Assembly (NCBI GenBank): GCA_946482655.1
Contig: CAMLSA010000053.1
Coordinates: forward strand, 1 to 23,130
DNA from: an uncultured Sphingomonas sp.
GTDB taxonomy: Bacteria; Pseudomonadota; Alphaproteobacteria; Sphingomonadales; Sphingomonadaceae
Direction: 5' to 3'
DNA length: 23,130 nucleotides
Position numbers and translations under genes: made by a program. Each line of letters starts with the position of its first letter. Within the stretch, counting starts at the first letter, position 1. This document shows, in pieces, positions 22,945 to 23,130 of this stretch. The notes under the pieces were generated by a model that had not been told where the DNA came from, did not search any database, and was given only the letters and a program-made list of their open reading frames with translations.

Positions 22945-23130
22945 ATGACAGCCTCGCGTCACCATCTGATCCGATCGATTCTGACGATCGCCGCGATGAT
23001 GTTCACCGCGCTCCTGCTCGCCGATCCCGCCGTCGCCTCAACCTCCGGTCCGGCCCAGACGGCCGCCCTCGATCGTGCGATGAACACCATCTCCGGCGAT
23101 GGCCGCCCGCTGTCGCTGTCGCTCCAGATC
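22945..23130 (+). CDS. N-terminus of an exported protein of unknown function (cut by window edge)
   Basis: Sixty-two codons are visible from the ATG at 22945 and run open to the window end. The start MTASRHHLIRSILTIAAMM, followed by a hydrophobic stretch to ADPAVAS, is a clear signal peptide with cleavage near residue 32. The mature part begins STSGPAQTAALDRAMNTIS and is not recognisable. No strong ribosome site lies directly upstream. The gene is preceded by motif copy B and probably has its own promoter there. Confidence 0.7.
   Translation, partial: MTASRHHLIRSILTIAAMMFTALLLADPAVASTSGPAQTAALDRAMNTISGDGRPLSLSLQI

Overview
The window reads as a piece of an alphaproteobacterial chromosome, most likely from a sphingomonad (order Sphingomonadales). 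The basis is high GC, strong GC3 codon bias, and a housekeeping block (xerC, DUF484, transaldolase, glycerophosphotransferase-like gene, priA) of a kind I associate with this group. No tRNA, rRNA, CRISPR array, insertion sequence or phage gene is visible. No gene-free gap exceeds 300 bases.

Layout. (1) 1-2404, + strand: the 3' part of a CHASE2/class III adenylate cyclase gene, overlapped by a gene for a small exported protein; a strong hairpin terminator follows. (2) 2536-4068, +: cysS. (3) 4196-7380, +: an AlsS-like ThDP enzyme and an aldehyde dehydrogenase, with palindromes before and between them. (4) 7496-16971, +: a compact four-gene operon for a five-motif c-type cytochrome, a lipoprotein with two GlcG/HbpS-like domains, an outer-membrane beta-barrel, and a 1374-residue cytochrome with ten CXXCH motifs fused to a LVIVD-repeat propeller. 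(5) 16998-19243, - strand: xerC, a DUF484 gene and a transaldolase gene. (6) 19414-22809, +: a CDP-glycerol glycerophosphotransferase-like gene and priA. (7) From 22945 to the window edge, +: the start of an exported protein of unknown function.

The most interesting part is region 4. It combines about 15 predicted haem sites with a large porin-like barrel, all exported, in translationally coupled genes with no inner-membrane oxidoreductase. By analogy with MtrCAB and PioAB systems I infer a trans-outer-membrane electron conduit. The gene set (decahaem-propeller fusion plus double GlcG/HbpS lipoprotein) is not one I recognise as described. The intergenic region before the operon (7406-7448) shares a two-part DNA motif with the region before the partial exported gene at 22945, which suggests a common control element or a dispersed repeat.
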